Shown here one piece after another: positions 52,939 to 61,178 of a DNA stretch of 64,000 nt (its first letter is position 1; each line of letters opens with the position of its first letter). Source of the stretch: Actinoplanes subtropicus (GTDB lineage: Bacteria; Actinomycetota; Actinomycetes; Mycobacteriales; Micromonosporaceae); assembly GCF_000721705.1 (NCBI RefSeq), contig NZ_JOJL01000008.1, forward strand, positions 337,704 through 401,703, given 5' to 3'. The position numbers and the translations under genes are program-made. Below the pieces are notes generated by a model, which was not told the origin of the DNA, searched no databases, and saw only the letters and a program-made list of their open reading frames with translations.

Positions 52939-53922
52939 ATGGTAGGATCGGCCGTCCAAAGGTTTGACGTCAGAACGGTGGTGTGGGTGGACCACGAACC
53001 GGCGAGCGAGGGTGCCCGCGGTGACAATGCCACCAGATCGGGCGAAGCCTGCGCAGTGCAACGAGAACTCGGCGCCGCACTGCGGAGGCTTCGCCATGAT
53101 CGGGGATTGTCGCAACGGGCGCTGGCCCGCGAGCTGAGATACGGGTCGCACAGCACCATTGCTCAGCTCGAGGCCGGTCGCCGCATACCGTCAGCGGAAA
53201 TCATCGAGGCCTATCAGCGACACTTCGCAGTCTCGGACGACAGTCTGCGCCGGCTACGCGGCCGGCTCCTGGCCGAGCTGTCCCTGGCCGCACACGACCA
53301 GGCGTTGCGCCTCGCCCAAGCGTCCAGCGTGGCTGTGGTCGACACGTCCCGTTCCGATGTGGTCGGCAACGGGAAGCCGGTCGACGGTGGCGATCCGGTT
53401 CCGGCGACGGACGCGGCAAGTGATCCGCCGTCCGGGGCTTTTCCCGGACGACTCCGGAGGCGGTGGCGGCTCCTGACGGTCATGTCGTCGGTCGTTCTCC
53501 TCGTCGTGGCGGTGGTGCCCTGGTACGCGCGCCGGACGGAGGCGATCCACGACGGGTGGGATCCGTACGTGCACGGATGCCGGGGTGACGAGACGGAACT
53601 CGAACGCCGCCCCATCCTCTGGCCCGACGGTCAGCCGTACGGCCAGGTGGTCTTGTTCTACTCCCATGCCTGCCAGGGAGTGTGGGGCTATGTGTACGGA
53701 CCCAACTCGCCCAGCTGGCGCGTCTATATCGTGGCCTACCGGGCCGACGGAACCGGGCGCGACGAGTCGAGCTTCCGGGGTGCGGCACGACCCAACTCCT
53801 GGGGCAACGCCATGTCGACGCGTCAGGGGTGCGTGGCGATCCAGGCGTGGGTACGCACCCGGGAGGCGCCGGATCCGCTGGACGGCCCGGTCGCTACGAC
53901 CAGCTGCTGGAATCCCACCTGA
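52939..53922 (+). CDS. HTH-TM-DUF2690 membrane regulator
   Basis: A 327-aa protein: an XRE-type helix-turn-helix (about 40-95: LGAALRRLRHDRGLSQRAL, then HSTIAQLEAGRRIPS), a Pro/Asp-rich linker, one transmembrane helix (about 177-195: LLTVMSSVVLLVVAVVPWY) and an extracellular domain with three Cys residues (HGCRGDETEL, SHACQG and TRQGC), like DUF2690. It could sense the outside and regulate DNA directly. Start at the ATG at 52939 behind AAAGGTG; a GTG at 52933 is possible. Function unknown. Confidence 0.82.
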   Translation: MVGSAVQRFDVRTVVWVDHEPASEGARGDNATRSGEACAVQRELGAALRRLRHDRGLSQRALARELRYGSHSTIAQLEAGRRIPSAEIIEAYQRHFAVSDDSLRRLRGRLLAELSLAAHDQALRLAQASSVAVVDTSRSDVVGNGKPVDGGDPVPATDAASDPPSGAFPGRLRRRWRLLTVMSSVVLLVVAVVPWYARRTEAIHDGWDPYVHGCRGDETELERRPILWPDGQPYGQVVLFYSHACQGVWGYVYGPNSPSWRVYIVAYRADGTGRDESSFRGAARPNSWGNAMSTRQGCVAIQAWVRTREAPDPLDGPVATTSCWNPT

Positions 53923-53985
53923 CCCGGGCGCCCGATGTGGCTTGAACGCGCAAAGGAAGTCACGCCGACGAGTGTGTCGTAGCAC

Positions 53986-54480
53986 TCAACCGGTCACTTT
54001 GTGTGCCCACAAGCTGGCGATCGGGACGGCGACCACCTGTTCGGCCAGCCGGAAGATGCGAGGGCCGGTGCGCAGGACGAGGCCGGCTGCGAAGGCTGAC
54101 CCGATGCGTTCGGCGAACCATTCCAGGTGCCGAGCGTTGGCGGCTGAGGGGGCGGCGGTGGCTTTGACTTCGACAGCGATCATTTGGCCGTCTCTGGCTT
54201 CGATGAGCAGGTCGACCTCGTGCCGACCGTGCGCATCGCGATAGTGGAACAGATCAGCGCCGACAACGCTGGCGGCGCATGCCGCTCTCGGCCTACGAGC
54301 GGGTGCATCGTCAGCCGAGGATCCAACCGGTGGCGTGCCAGCCCGCGGTGGTCAGGTCGGTCTCTGAGGAGCCGGTCAGAATGAACCGGCCGGGGCGCGG
54401 ATCGTCATCGACAGCCCGCTTGACCGCGCCGAGGACTTCGGGGACAAGCTGCCACTCGTCTACGAGATCGGCTCGGGTAT
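53986..54480 (-). pseudogene. Broken AAA/DUF4143-type ATPase
   Basis: Two separate fragments of one family. At 54311-54480 the minus strand reads ...LVDEWQLVPEVLGAVKRAV... PRPGRFILTGS, the Walker B and sensor part of AAA-14/DUF4143 ATPases. At 53986-54260 a different frame gives the C-terminal RDAHGRHEVDLLIEARDGQM, then IAVEVKATAAPSAANARHLEW, the DUF4143 nuclease-like end. The Walker A region and most of the middle are missing. The protein cannot be made as a working enzyme. Confidence 0.8.
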
Positions 54481-54834
54481 CTGAACGCACTGCGCCACTC
54501 GTACTGGATGGCGACGGCCGTCTATATGGGGGTGGACCCGTACCTCGCCACCGGCTTCGGCGTCCTGCACGAGATGGACGGGGCCGAAACCAAGTCAAGG
54601 GGCGGAGACGGCAAAACGTACGATGCGACGTGGAATAGCCAGGACTCGAACGTCGACCTCAACAACAATCAGGTCGGCGCCCAGGTGGGCCTCGACGTGG
54701 TCAAACAGAACGGCGACGGGATCGGCGCGATGAAACAGAACGCTCAGCAGGCGTACGACCAGATCGCGACCATGATTCGAACGAATGGCTGCAACTCCGC
54801 CGGGTGCATCGATGTCTCCAGCCCGCTTCCCTGA
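54481..54834 (+). pseudogene. Toxin-like C-terminal domain remnant
   Basis: An open frame without a plausible own start encodes LNALRHSYWMATAVYM, then FGVLHEMDG, and DSNVDLNNNQVGAQVG: a NAxRHxYW...HE...VDxxNNxxG pattern like DUF6973-type polymorphic toxin domains found at RHS C-termini (recall, not a search). The upstream part is cut off at a junction with the ATPase remnant near 54460. The last 23 bases overlap the following lipoprotein gene, as in toxin-neighbour layouts. A downstream ATG at 54508 would drop the NAxRHxYW motif. Confidence 0.6.
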
Positions 54835-55765
54835 GTGGGCACGCGCCCGGCTGCTCCTGCTGACAGTGCTGCTGTCGGCTGGGCTGGCCGGGTGCTCACC
54901 GGGCGGCGGGACGAGCATCCTGCTGCCGGTCTGGCTTCCCGGGGGCGACATTGTCTACCAGCACGAGACGTTCGACGGCAACCGTGGCTGGACCCTACGG
55001 GCGCCGTCCGGCGAGACCCGCGAGATCGACCTGACCCAGGCGTATGTGGCCCTGAACGCCCGCAAGACCGGGTGCGGCACGGGGTTCCTGACGTTCGTGG
55101 CACGGGACGGCGGCCTCGGGCTGTCGTACGACTGTGCCAGCTCGACCGAGCTGATGGAACGGACTGCCTCCGGTGCGTACCAGTACCTCGGTTCACTGCC
55201 ATCCGGCTGGCACGTTGGATGGCTGCGGGCCGGCACCGCGCTGACCGGCGTGGCCGCCGGATCCACCACTGCCCAGTCCGGGGACGGGCGCTGCGAGGGA
55301 ATCGCTCCCCTCGAGGCGGCCCGCATCGGCGGCCCGTACGACGACGTCTCCGTCGACGGCCGGACGTATCCGTTGTCGCCGCCGCAGAAGGACGCCTGTA
55401 CCGCACCGGACGGCGGGTTCACCGGCGCGTCCCAGCCCGCGGCTCGCCGCGATGGCACGTACCCGGTGTTTCTGATGACCGGCGACAACGGTGCCGAACG
55501 TGTCTGGTGGTGGCCGCCGGGCGCATCACAACCACGACCGACCGGCCCGGAGTTACGGGGCGTCGACAAGCTCTCGATCGACCCAGCGCAGGCGCGGGTG
55601 GCGGTGAGCACCGGCCTGGCCGATGGCGGCGTGACGCTTGTCGACCTGGCCACGGGTGCGACTCGCAAGGTGGCGGGCGCCGGCTCGTCCGGCGCCGCCT
55701 TCGCCCCCGATGGCCGCCGCATTCTGTATATCCGGGATGACAAACTCAGGTTCGCCACGCCGTGA
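54812..55765 (+). CDS. Lipoprotein with propeller-like repeats, possible toxin partner
   Basis: A 317-aa protein with lipobox LSAGLAGC and a Cys-anchored mature domain rich in Gly/Asp/Thr, ending in an APDGRRILYIRDDKL blade, as in the 10.5-kb lipoprotein. It starts inside the 3' end of the toxin-like remnant and is coupled by GTGA to a small frame. The parallel with the RHS locus (toxin end, then a lipoprotein) suggests that it was acquired with its toxin, but the role is unknown. Confidence 0.75.
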   Translation: MSPARFPEWARARLLLLTVLLSAGLAGCSPGGGTSILLPVWLPGGDIVYQHETFDGNRGWTLRAPSGETREIDLTQAYVALNARKTGCGTGFLTFVARDGGLGLSYDCASSTELMERTASGAYQYLGSLPSGWHVGWLRAGTALTGVAAGSTTAQSGDGRCEGIAPLEAARIGGPYDDVSVDGRTYPLSPPQKDACTAPDGGFTGASQPAARRDGTYPVFLMTGDNGAERVWWWPPGASQPRPTGPELRGVDKLSIDPAQARVAVSTGLADGGVTLVDLATGATRKVAGAGSSGAAFAPDGRRILYIRDDKLRFATP

Positions 55766-56012
55766 CCCGTGTTGTGACTTGGGCGCGGTGGTCCGTCGAC
55801 CTGCGGGCCGCCTTGACCCCGGCCGGGTTCCTCGACGTCGCCGTCGACGAGCGGCCGGGCCGGCGTGCGGTCGAAGATGCCTTCGTGCGGTCGAAGATGC
55901 CTTGTGGCGCGAGGTGGCGGCACTGGGCTCCCGCACTGTTCCAGCGCTGAAGTCGGCCACCGGATCCGACGGGGTGTCGGCGCTTCCTGATGTGGGAGGC
56001 TGTTCTGTGTGA
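55762..56012 (+). pseudogene. Small coupled gene disrupted by a 20-bp duplication
   Basis: GTG at 55762 overlaps the lipoprotein stop (GTGA). The frame reads MTRVVTWARWSVDLRAALTP, later GRRAVEDA, then shifts. After removing one copy of the 20-bp duplication at 55864-55903, it continues LWREVAALGSRTVPALKSA and ends DVGGCSV, giving 76 aa. Its stop then overlaps the next gene's GTG (56009-56012) as GTGA. So both ends are coupled as in a real gene and only the duplication breaks it. Confidence 0.7.
55864..55903 (+). repeat. 20-bp exact tandem duplication (frameshift)
   Basis: CGTGCGGTCGAAGATGCCTT occurs at 55864-55883 and again at 55884-55903 with no change. Twenty bases shift the frame by two; loss of one copy restores a continuous reading frame between the two GTGA overlaps. 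Confidence 0.95.
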
Positions 56013-58006
56013 ATCGATTGGGCGCTGCGACCTCGCCATACCTGCTCCAGCACGCCGAGAATCCGGTGGATTGGTGGCCGTGGTGCGACGAAGCGTTCGA
56101 GGAAGCGCGGCGGCGGGATGTCCCGGTTTTGATCTCGGTCGGCTATGCGGCCTGCCACTGGTGTCATGTCATGGCGCACGAGTCGTTCGAGGACGACGCG
56201 GTCGCCCGGCTGATGAATGACGGGTTCGTATCGATCAAGGTGGATCGGGAGGAGCGGCCCGACGTCGACGCCGTCTACATGACGGCCACGCAGGCGATGA
56301 CGGGGCAGGGCGGGTGGCCGATGACCGTGTTCGCCACGCCGGAGGGTGAGCCGTTCTTCTGCGGCACCTACTTCCCGAAGCCGAACTTCGCCCAGCTGCT
56401 CACGGCCGTCGCCGAGGCGTGGCGGGACAAGCGGGCCGAGGTCGTCGAGCAGGGGGCGAAGGTGGTGCAGGCGATCGGCGGGGCTCAGCTGGTGGGCGGG
56501 CCGACGGCGCCGATCTCCGCGGAACTGCTTGCGGCCGCGGTTGCCGGCCTTCTCAAGGAGCAGGACCGGACGTACGGGGGGTTCGGCGGTGCCCCGAAGT
56601 TCCCGCCACACATGACCATGCTTTTCCTGTTGCGGCACCATCAGCGGACCGGGTCGGGGGAGGCGCTCGAGGCGGTGCGGGAGGTGGCCGAGCGGATGGG
56701 CCGGGGCGGCATCTACGACCAGCTCGCGGGCGGGTTCGCGCGGTACTCGGTGGACGCCCGCTGGACGGTGCCGCATTTCGAGAAGATGTTGTACGACAAC
56801 GCGCTGCTGCTCCGGGCGTACACGCAGTTGTGGCGGCTCACCGGCGACCCGTTCGCGCGCCGGATCGCCGACGAGACGGCCGCGTTCCTGCTGCGTGACC
56901 TGGGCACCCCGGCCGGTGGGCTGGCGTCGGCGCTGGACGCGGATGCCGCGGGGGTCGAGGGGCTGACCTACGCCTGGACGCCGGCGCAGCTGGCCGAGGT
57001 GCTCGGCGAGGCGGACGGCGCCTGGGCGGCCGATCTCTTCCGGGTCACCGAGGGCGGGACCTTCGAGCACGGCAGCAGCGTGCTGGTGCTCGCCCGGGAC
57101 ATCGATGCCGCCGAGCCGTCGTTGGTCGCGCGCTGGTCGGGCGTACGGGAAAAGCTGTTGGTTTCTCGTGCCCGGCGCCCGCAGCCGGCCCGGGACGACA
57201 AGGTCGTCGCGTCCTGGAACGGGCTCGCGGTGACCGCCCTGGCCGAGCACGGCGTGCTGACCGGCTCCCGGGCGAGTGCCGATGCGGCGATCGCGCTCGC
57301 CGAGGTGCTGGCGACGCGGCACCTGGTCGACGGGCGGCTGCGGCGGGTCTCGCGGGACGGTGCGGTCGGCGAGCCGGCCGGCGTTCTGGAGGACTACGGT
57401 TGCGTGGCCGAGGCGTTCCTCGCCGTGCATCAGGTGACCGCCGACGGGCGCTGGCTCGACCTGGCGCGGGAGTTGCTCGATGTGGCGCTCGCGCACTTCG
57501 GCACCGGGGACGGCGGCTTCTTCGACACGGCGGACGACGCCGAGCGGCTGATCACGCGGCCGGCCGATCCGACCGACAACGCGACGCCGTCCGGGCTCTC
57601 GTCGATCTGCGCGGCGCTGGTCGGCTACACGGCGCTGGCCGGCGACCCGAGCTACCGGGAGGCGGCCGATGCGGCGCTGGAGCGGGTCGCGCCGCTGATC
57701 GAGGGGCATCCGCGGTTCGCCGGCTACTCGGCGGCGGTGGCCGAGGCGGCGCTCTCCGGCCCGTACGAGATCGCCGTGGTCACCCACGAGGAGCACGACG
57801 AGTTGCTCAGCGTGGCCCATCGACACGCGCCGCCCGGTGCGGTGGTCGTCTCGGGGGCGCCGGACCGGCCGGGTGTCCCGCTGCTCGCCGACCGGCCACT
57901 GCTCGGCGGCTTGCCCACGGCGTACGTCTGCCGCGGTTTTGTCTGTGATCGCCCGGTCACCGATTCGCGCGAGTTGGTCGCGCGGCTGGGGTCGCAGGAG
58001 GGTTGA
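56009..58006 (+). CDS. YyaL-like DUF255 thioredoxin-domain protein
   Basis: A 665-aa protein with an N-terminal DUF255/thioredoxin-like domain ([20 protein letters not shown], then CHWCHVM, Cys49/Cys52) and a C-terminal (alpha/alpha)6-barrel-like region, as in YyaL and mycobacterial Rv1084. Family function is unclear. GTG at 56009 overlaps the preceding stop. In mycobacteria it follows mca and the small membrane gene directly; here it is separated from them by about 15 kb. Family length is full. Confidence 0.93.
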   Translation: MNRLGAATSPYLLQHAENPVDWWPWCDEAFEEARRRDVPVLISVGYAACHWCHVMAHESFEDDAVARLMNDGFVSIKVDREERPDVDAVYMTATQAMTGQGGWPMTVFATPEGEPFFCGTYFPKPNFAQLLTAVAEAWRDKRAEVVEQGAKVVQAIGGAQLVGGPTAPISAELLAAAVAGLLKEQDRTYGGFGGAPKFPPHMTMLFLLRHHQRTGSGEALEAVREVAERMGRGGIYDQLAGGFARYSVDARWTVPHFEKMLYDNALLLRAYTQLWRLTGDPFARRIADETAAFLLRDLGTPAGGLASALDADAAGVEGLTYAWTPAQLAEVLGEADGAWAADLFRVTEGGTFEHGSSVLVLARDIDAAEPSLVARWSGVREKLLVSRARRPQPARDDKVVASWNGLAVTALAEHGVLTGSRASADAAIALAEVLATRHLVDGRLRRVSRDGAVGEPAGVLEDYGCVAEAFLAVHQVTADGRWLDLARELLDVALAHFGTGDGGFFDTADDAERLITRPADPTDNATPSGLSSICAALVGYTALAGDPSYREAADAALERVAPLIEGHPRFAGYSAAVAEAALSGPYEIAVVTHEEHDELLSVAHRHAPPGAVVVSGAPDRPGVPLLADRPLLGGLPTAYVCRGFVCDRPVTDSRELVARLGSQEG

Positions 58007-58019
58007 GCTGGGGTGTCGA

Positions 58020-58025
58020 TAGGCT
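58020..58025 (+). promoter_or_regulatory. Putative -10 box of purK
   Basis: TAGGCT lies 9 nt before the purK ATG and no clear Shine-Dalgarno separates them. It is in the 28-bp gap after the YyaL-like gene. Confidence 0.45.
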
Positions 58026-58034
58026 GACGGTACG

Positions 58035-59177
58035 ATGGATACCCGAACCGGTCTGCCCGTAGTCGGCATGGTGGGCGGCGGCCAGCTGGCCCGGATGACC
58101 CACCAGGCCGCGATCTCCCTCGGTCAGTCACTGCGCGTGCTCAGCGTGTCGCCCGACGACAGCGCCGCCCTGGTGGCCGCCGATGTGCGCCTCGGCACGC
58201 ACACCGATCTCGCCGCGCTGCGTGACTTCGCGAAGGGCTGCGACGCGGTCACCTTCGATCACGAGCACGTGCCGACCGAGCACATCGAGGCGCTCGAGGC
58301 CGAGGGCGTCAAGATCTTCCCGGGGTCGGCGGCGCTGGTCTTCGCCCAGGACAAGGGGCTGATGCGGGAGCGGCTGACCACGCTCGGCGCGCCGGTGCCG
58401 CGCTGGCGGAGGGTCGAGACGGCGGCCGACATCGCGCGGTTCGCGGCGGGCGTCTGGCCCGTCGTGGCCAAGGCGGTCCGCGGCGGTTACGACGGCAAGG
58501 GCGTCTGGATGCTGTCGTCGGCGGCCGATGCTGCCGAGCTCGTGGCCACCGGCACGCCGCTGCTGGTCGAGGAGCGGGTGCCGCTGCGGCGGGAGCTGGC
58601 GGCGCTGGTGGCGCGATCGCCGTTCGGGCAGGTCGCGGCCTATCCGGTGGTCGAGACCGTGCAGCGGGACGGCATCTGCGTCGAGGTCCTCGCGCCCGCG
58701 CCGGGCCTTGCCGAGTCGCGGGCCGTGGCGGCACAGCAGCTCGCCATCGACCTGGCCACCTCGCTCGGCGTGGTCGGGCTGCTGGCCGTCGAGCTGTTCG
58801 AGACCGGGGACGGCATCGTCGTCAACGAATTGGCGATGCGCCCGCACAACTCCGGCCACTGGACGATCGAGGGCGCCCGCACCTCGCAGTTCGAGCAGCA
58901 CCTGCGGGCCGTGCTCGACTACCCGATGGGCGCGACCACGCTGACCGCGCCGGCCGTGGTGATGGCCAACGTGCTCGGCGGCGCGCCGGGCGGCATCTCG
59001 ATCGACGAGCGGCTGCATCACCTGTTCGCGACCGATCCCGGCGCTCGCGTGCACCTCTACGGCAAGCAGGTCCGCCCCGGCCGCAAGATCGGCCACGTGA
59101 CGGTCCTCGGCGACGACATGACTTCGGTGCGGGCCCGCGCGGCCCGCGCCGCCCGATGGCTGCAGGAGGGCGCGTAA
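58035..59177 (+). CDS. purK: N5-carboxyaminoimidazole ribonucleotide synthase
   Basis: A 380-aa ATP-grasp enzyme (N-terminal [22 protein letters not shown] lid, [15 protein letters not shown]) converting AIR, bicarbonate and ATP to N5-CAIR in purine synthesis. Family length. Its TAA overlaps the purE ATG by one base (TAATG), so the two steps are translationally coupled. Confidence 0.96.
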   Translation: MDTRTGLPVVGMVGGGQLARMTHQAAISLGQSLRVLSVSPDDSAALVAADVRLGTHTDLAALRDFAKGCDAVTFDHEHVPTEHIEALEAEGVKIFPGSAALVFAQDKGLMRERLTTLGAPVPRWRRVETAADIARFAAGVWPVVAKAVRGGYDGKGVWMLSSAADAAELVATGTPLLVEERVPLRRELAALVARSPFGQVAAYPVVETVQRDGICVEVLAPAPGLAESRAVAAQQLAIDLATSLGVVGLLAVELFETGDGIVVNELAMRPHNSGHWTIEGARTSQFEQHLRAVLDYPMGATTLTAPAVVMANVLGGAPGGISIDERLHHLFATDPGARVHLYGKQVRPGRKIGHVTVLGDDMTSVRARAARAARWLQEGA

Positions 59178-59674
59178 TGGCACCGGTGGTCGGCATCATC
59201 ATGGGCAGCGACTCGGACTGGTCCACGATGGAGGCCGCGGCGGAGGCGCTCGCCGAGTTCGAGGTGCCGTTCGAGGTCGGCGTCGTCTCGGCGCACCGCA
59301 CCGTACGCAAGATGGTCGACTACGCCGAGTCGGCGGCCGACCGCGGCATCAAGGCCATCATCGCCGGCGCCGGCGGCGCGGCCCACCTGCCCGGCATGGT
59401 CGCCGCGCTCACCCCGCTGCCGGTGATCGGCGTGCCGGTGCCGCTCAAGTACCTGGACGGCATGGATTCGCTGCTGTCGATCGTCCAGATGCCGGCCGGC
59501 GTCCCGGTCGCCACGGTCTCCATCGGCGGCGCCCGAAATGCCGGCCTGCTGGCGGTGCGCATCCTCGGCGCCGCCGACCCGGTGTTGCGCGCGAGGATGG
59601 CGGCGTTCCAGGCGAGTCTCGAGAAGCTCGTCGCCGAGAAGGACGCCGCGCTGCGCGACCGCCTGCTGGGGTAG
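59177..59674 (+). CDS. purE: N5-CAIR mutase
   Basis: A 165-aa enzyme with GSDSDW (about 10-15), the SAHRT motif (about 41-45) and [11 protein letters not shown], converting N5-CAIR to CAIR. It pairs with purK as expected for bacterial class I PurE. The ATG overlaps the purK stop. A further ATG upstream (59156) would extend it without support. Confidence 0.96.
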   Translation: MAPVVGIIMGSDSDWSTMEAAAEALAEFEVPFEVGVVSAHRTVRKMVDYAESAADRGIKAIIAGAGGAAHLPGMVAALTPLPVIGVPVPLKYLDGMDSLLSIVQMPAGVPVATVSIGGARNAGLLAVRILGAADPVLRARMAAFQASLEKLVAEKDAALRDRLLG

Positions 59675-59677
59675 CGT
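59672..59677 (+). promoter_or_regulatory. Putative -10 box of glutaredoxin-like gene
   Basis: TAGCGT, which includes the purE stop, ends 6 nt before the ATG at 59684. No Shine-Dalgarno is visible, so a leaderless transcript is likely. Confidence 0.45.
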
Positions 59678-59683
59678 CGGCGC

Positions 59684-60112
59684 ATGGCGCGACGGTGGGG
59701 ACTGTCGATCGGATCGTTCGTCCTGGCGGTGTTCTTCGGCGGCACGTCGCTGTCCGCCGGAAATGTCGGCTCGGGTGTGGCGCTGTTCCTCTTCTTCGCC
59801 GTGCTCGCGATGCTCGTCTCGCCGCGTGCCTTTCCGAGATCGGTGACCGACGCGGAGGCGCGGGCCCGGAGCGCCGAGGACGGCCGGGCGATCGTCTACT
59901 GGCGACCCGGGTGCCCGTTCTGCGTGCGGTTGCGGGCCTCGCTCGGGCGCCGCGCCGACCGTCTCCATTGGGTGGACATCTGGGCCGATCCGGCGGGCGC
60001 GGCGTCGGTCCGCGCGGTGGCCGACGGCAACGAGACGGTCCCGACCGTGATCACCGCCGGCGCCGCGATGGTCAATCCCCAACCCGAGGTCGTTCGGGCG
60101 TTGGCCGCTTAA
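59684..60112 (+). CDS. Membrane-anchored glutaredoxin-like protein
   Basis: A 142-aa protein: two hydrophobic segments (about 7-47) then a glutaredoxin/thioredoxin fold with CPFC (Cys77, Cys80) and TVPTV (the cis-Pro loop). It probably reduces disulphides; in this group mycothiol is the usual thiol cofactor (mycoredoxin type), which fits mca in the window. ATG at 59684. Confidence 0.88.
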   Translation: MARRWGLSIGSFVLAVFFGGTSLSAGNVGSGVALFLFFAVLAMLVSPRAFPRSVTDAEARARSAEDGRAIVYWRPGCPFCVRLRASLGRRADRLHWVDIWADPAGAASVRAVADGNETVPTVITAGAAMVNPQPEVVRALAA

Positions 60113-60119
60113 GCGCTGT

Positions 60120-60195
60120 GTGGGCGCCGCTGTCTGGGTGCCGCCGTTTTGGTGCCGCCGTCTGGGCGACGTCAAAGCGCCGTCTGGGCGCCGTC
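60120..60195. repeat. Imperfect repeats derived from TetR 3' end
   Basis: Irregular copies of GCCGTCTGGGC with one- to two-base changes lie between the glutaredoxin-like gene and the TetR gene and run into the TetR stop (60172-60174). The TetR C-terminus (DGAQTAL) is encoded by the same sequence, so this looks like another 3'-end amplification, older and more diverged than the thiolase array. Confidence 0.65.
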
Positions 60196-60825
60196 TGAGG
60201 CGAGCAGGGCGGCGGCCACGGTGTCGACGTACCACCGCTGGTATTGCTCGGTGGTCCAGCCCCGCTGGCGGACCAGCCAGTCGTAATTGCGGACGTCCAT
60301 CGCGAGCCAGAGCACGTCGGCAGCGGTCTCGACGTCGTGGTCGGCGCGGAGCCGTCCGGTAGCGGCGAGATCGGCGGCCAGGCCGGTCATGCCGCGTCGC
60401 CGGTCGTCGAGGTTGCGACGCCAGATCGCGGCGGCGTCCGGGTCGGCGCTCGCCGCCCCGGCCAGCGCGATCATCACGGCGGCCTGGCGGGCGTTGACCT
60501 CGGCGAGGTGCCGGGCGAACCGCACCAGCTTGGCCCGCGGGTCGGCCAGCGCCCGGATCTCGGCCACGAACGGCCGGTCGGGGAGGGCCACCGGCTCTTC
60601 GTCGCCGGCGATCGTGATGTCGACCAGCTCGGAGAGCAGCTGGCGCTTGCTGCCGAAAACCGCGTAGACCGTCTGGATCGCGACCCCGGCCCGGGCGGCG
60701 ATCGCGGTGAGCGGGGTGGCGGCGTAGCCGGGCTCGACGAACAGCTCGGCCGCCGCGGCCAGGATCGCGCGCCGTGTCTGCTGGGCCTGCCGCTGTCGCT
60801 GGGCCGACTCGTACTTCCGCTTGAC
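60172..60825 (-). CDS. TetR-family transcriptional regulator
   Basis: A 217-aa repressor-like protein. N-terminal helix-turn-helix TPLTAIAARAGVAIQTVYAVFGSKRQLL; the rest is a ligand-binding helical domain. It diverges from a monooxygenase-like gene, with a palindromic CTCTAT site between them, the usual target arrangement. The start is placed at a GTG (60825); an upstream GTG at 60864 would put the operator inside the coding sequence. C-terminal end merges with imperfect repeats. Confidence 0.9.
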   Translation of the reverse strand, partial: VKRKYESAQRQRQAQQTRRAILAAAAELFVEPGYAATPLTAIAARAGVAIQTVYAVFGSKRQLLSELVDITIAGDEEPVALPDRPFVAEIRALADPRAKLVRFARHLAEVNARQAAVMIALAGAASADPDAAAIWRRNLDDRRRGMTGLAADLAATGRLRADHDVETAADVLWLAMDVRNYDWLVRQRGWTTEQYQRWYVDTVAAALLASDGAQTAL

Positions 60826-60843
60826 CACGGCCGCAGTGTAGTG

Positions 60844-60869
60844 CTCTATTGGATAGAGTCTCACTCTAT
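60844..60869. promoter_or_regulatory. Probable TetR operator
   Basis: CTCTAT TGG ATAGAG (60844-60858) is a 6-bp-arm dyad, and a third half-site CTCTAT lies at 60864-60869. It sits between the TetR start and the divergent gene at 60885 and is distinctly AT-richer than its surroundings. Confidence 0.7.
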
Positions 60870-60884
60870 TGAAGGTGCGTGATC

Positions 60885-61178
60885 ATGATGTACGGAGTAC
60901 TGCAGGACATGCCCGGGGTCACCGAGGCGGAGTATCGGCTGGTCGAGAAGCACCTGGGCCCCGATCGGCCGGCCGGCCTGCTCGCACACGTCTCCGGCCC
61001 GACCGACGAGGGTTGGCGGGTCATCAACGTCTGGCAGAGCGAGGAGGCGTTCCGCAGATTCCAATCCGAGCGGTTGGTACGGGCGGCCGGGCTCGCCGCG
61101 CAGTCGGAGGGGTTCGACCCGGCGAAGGCGGCCGGCTTCCGGGCGCTGACCGTCGCCGGCGACGAGTTGCCGTTCTGA
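60885..61178 (+). CDS. Antibiotic biosynthesis monooxygenase-like protein
   Basis: A 97-aa protein of the ABM/dimeric alpha-beta barrel type (YGVLQDMPGVTEAEYRLVEK, then GWRVINVWQSEEAFRRFQSERL). Members are small oxygenases or binding proteins. ATG at 60885 behind AAGGTG. It diverges from the TetR gene, so it is the likely regulated target. It is coupled (TGATG) to the next gene. Confidence 0.85.
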   Translation: MMYGVLQDMPGVTEAEYRLVEKHLGPDRPAGLLAHVSGPTDEGWRVINVWQSEEAFRRFQSERLVRAAGLAAQSEGFDPAKAAGFRALTVAGDELPF

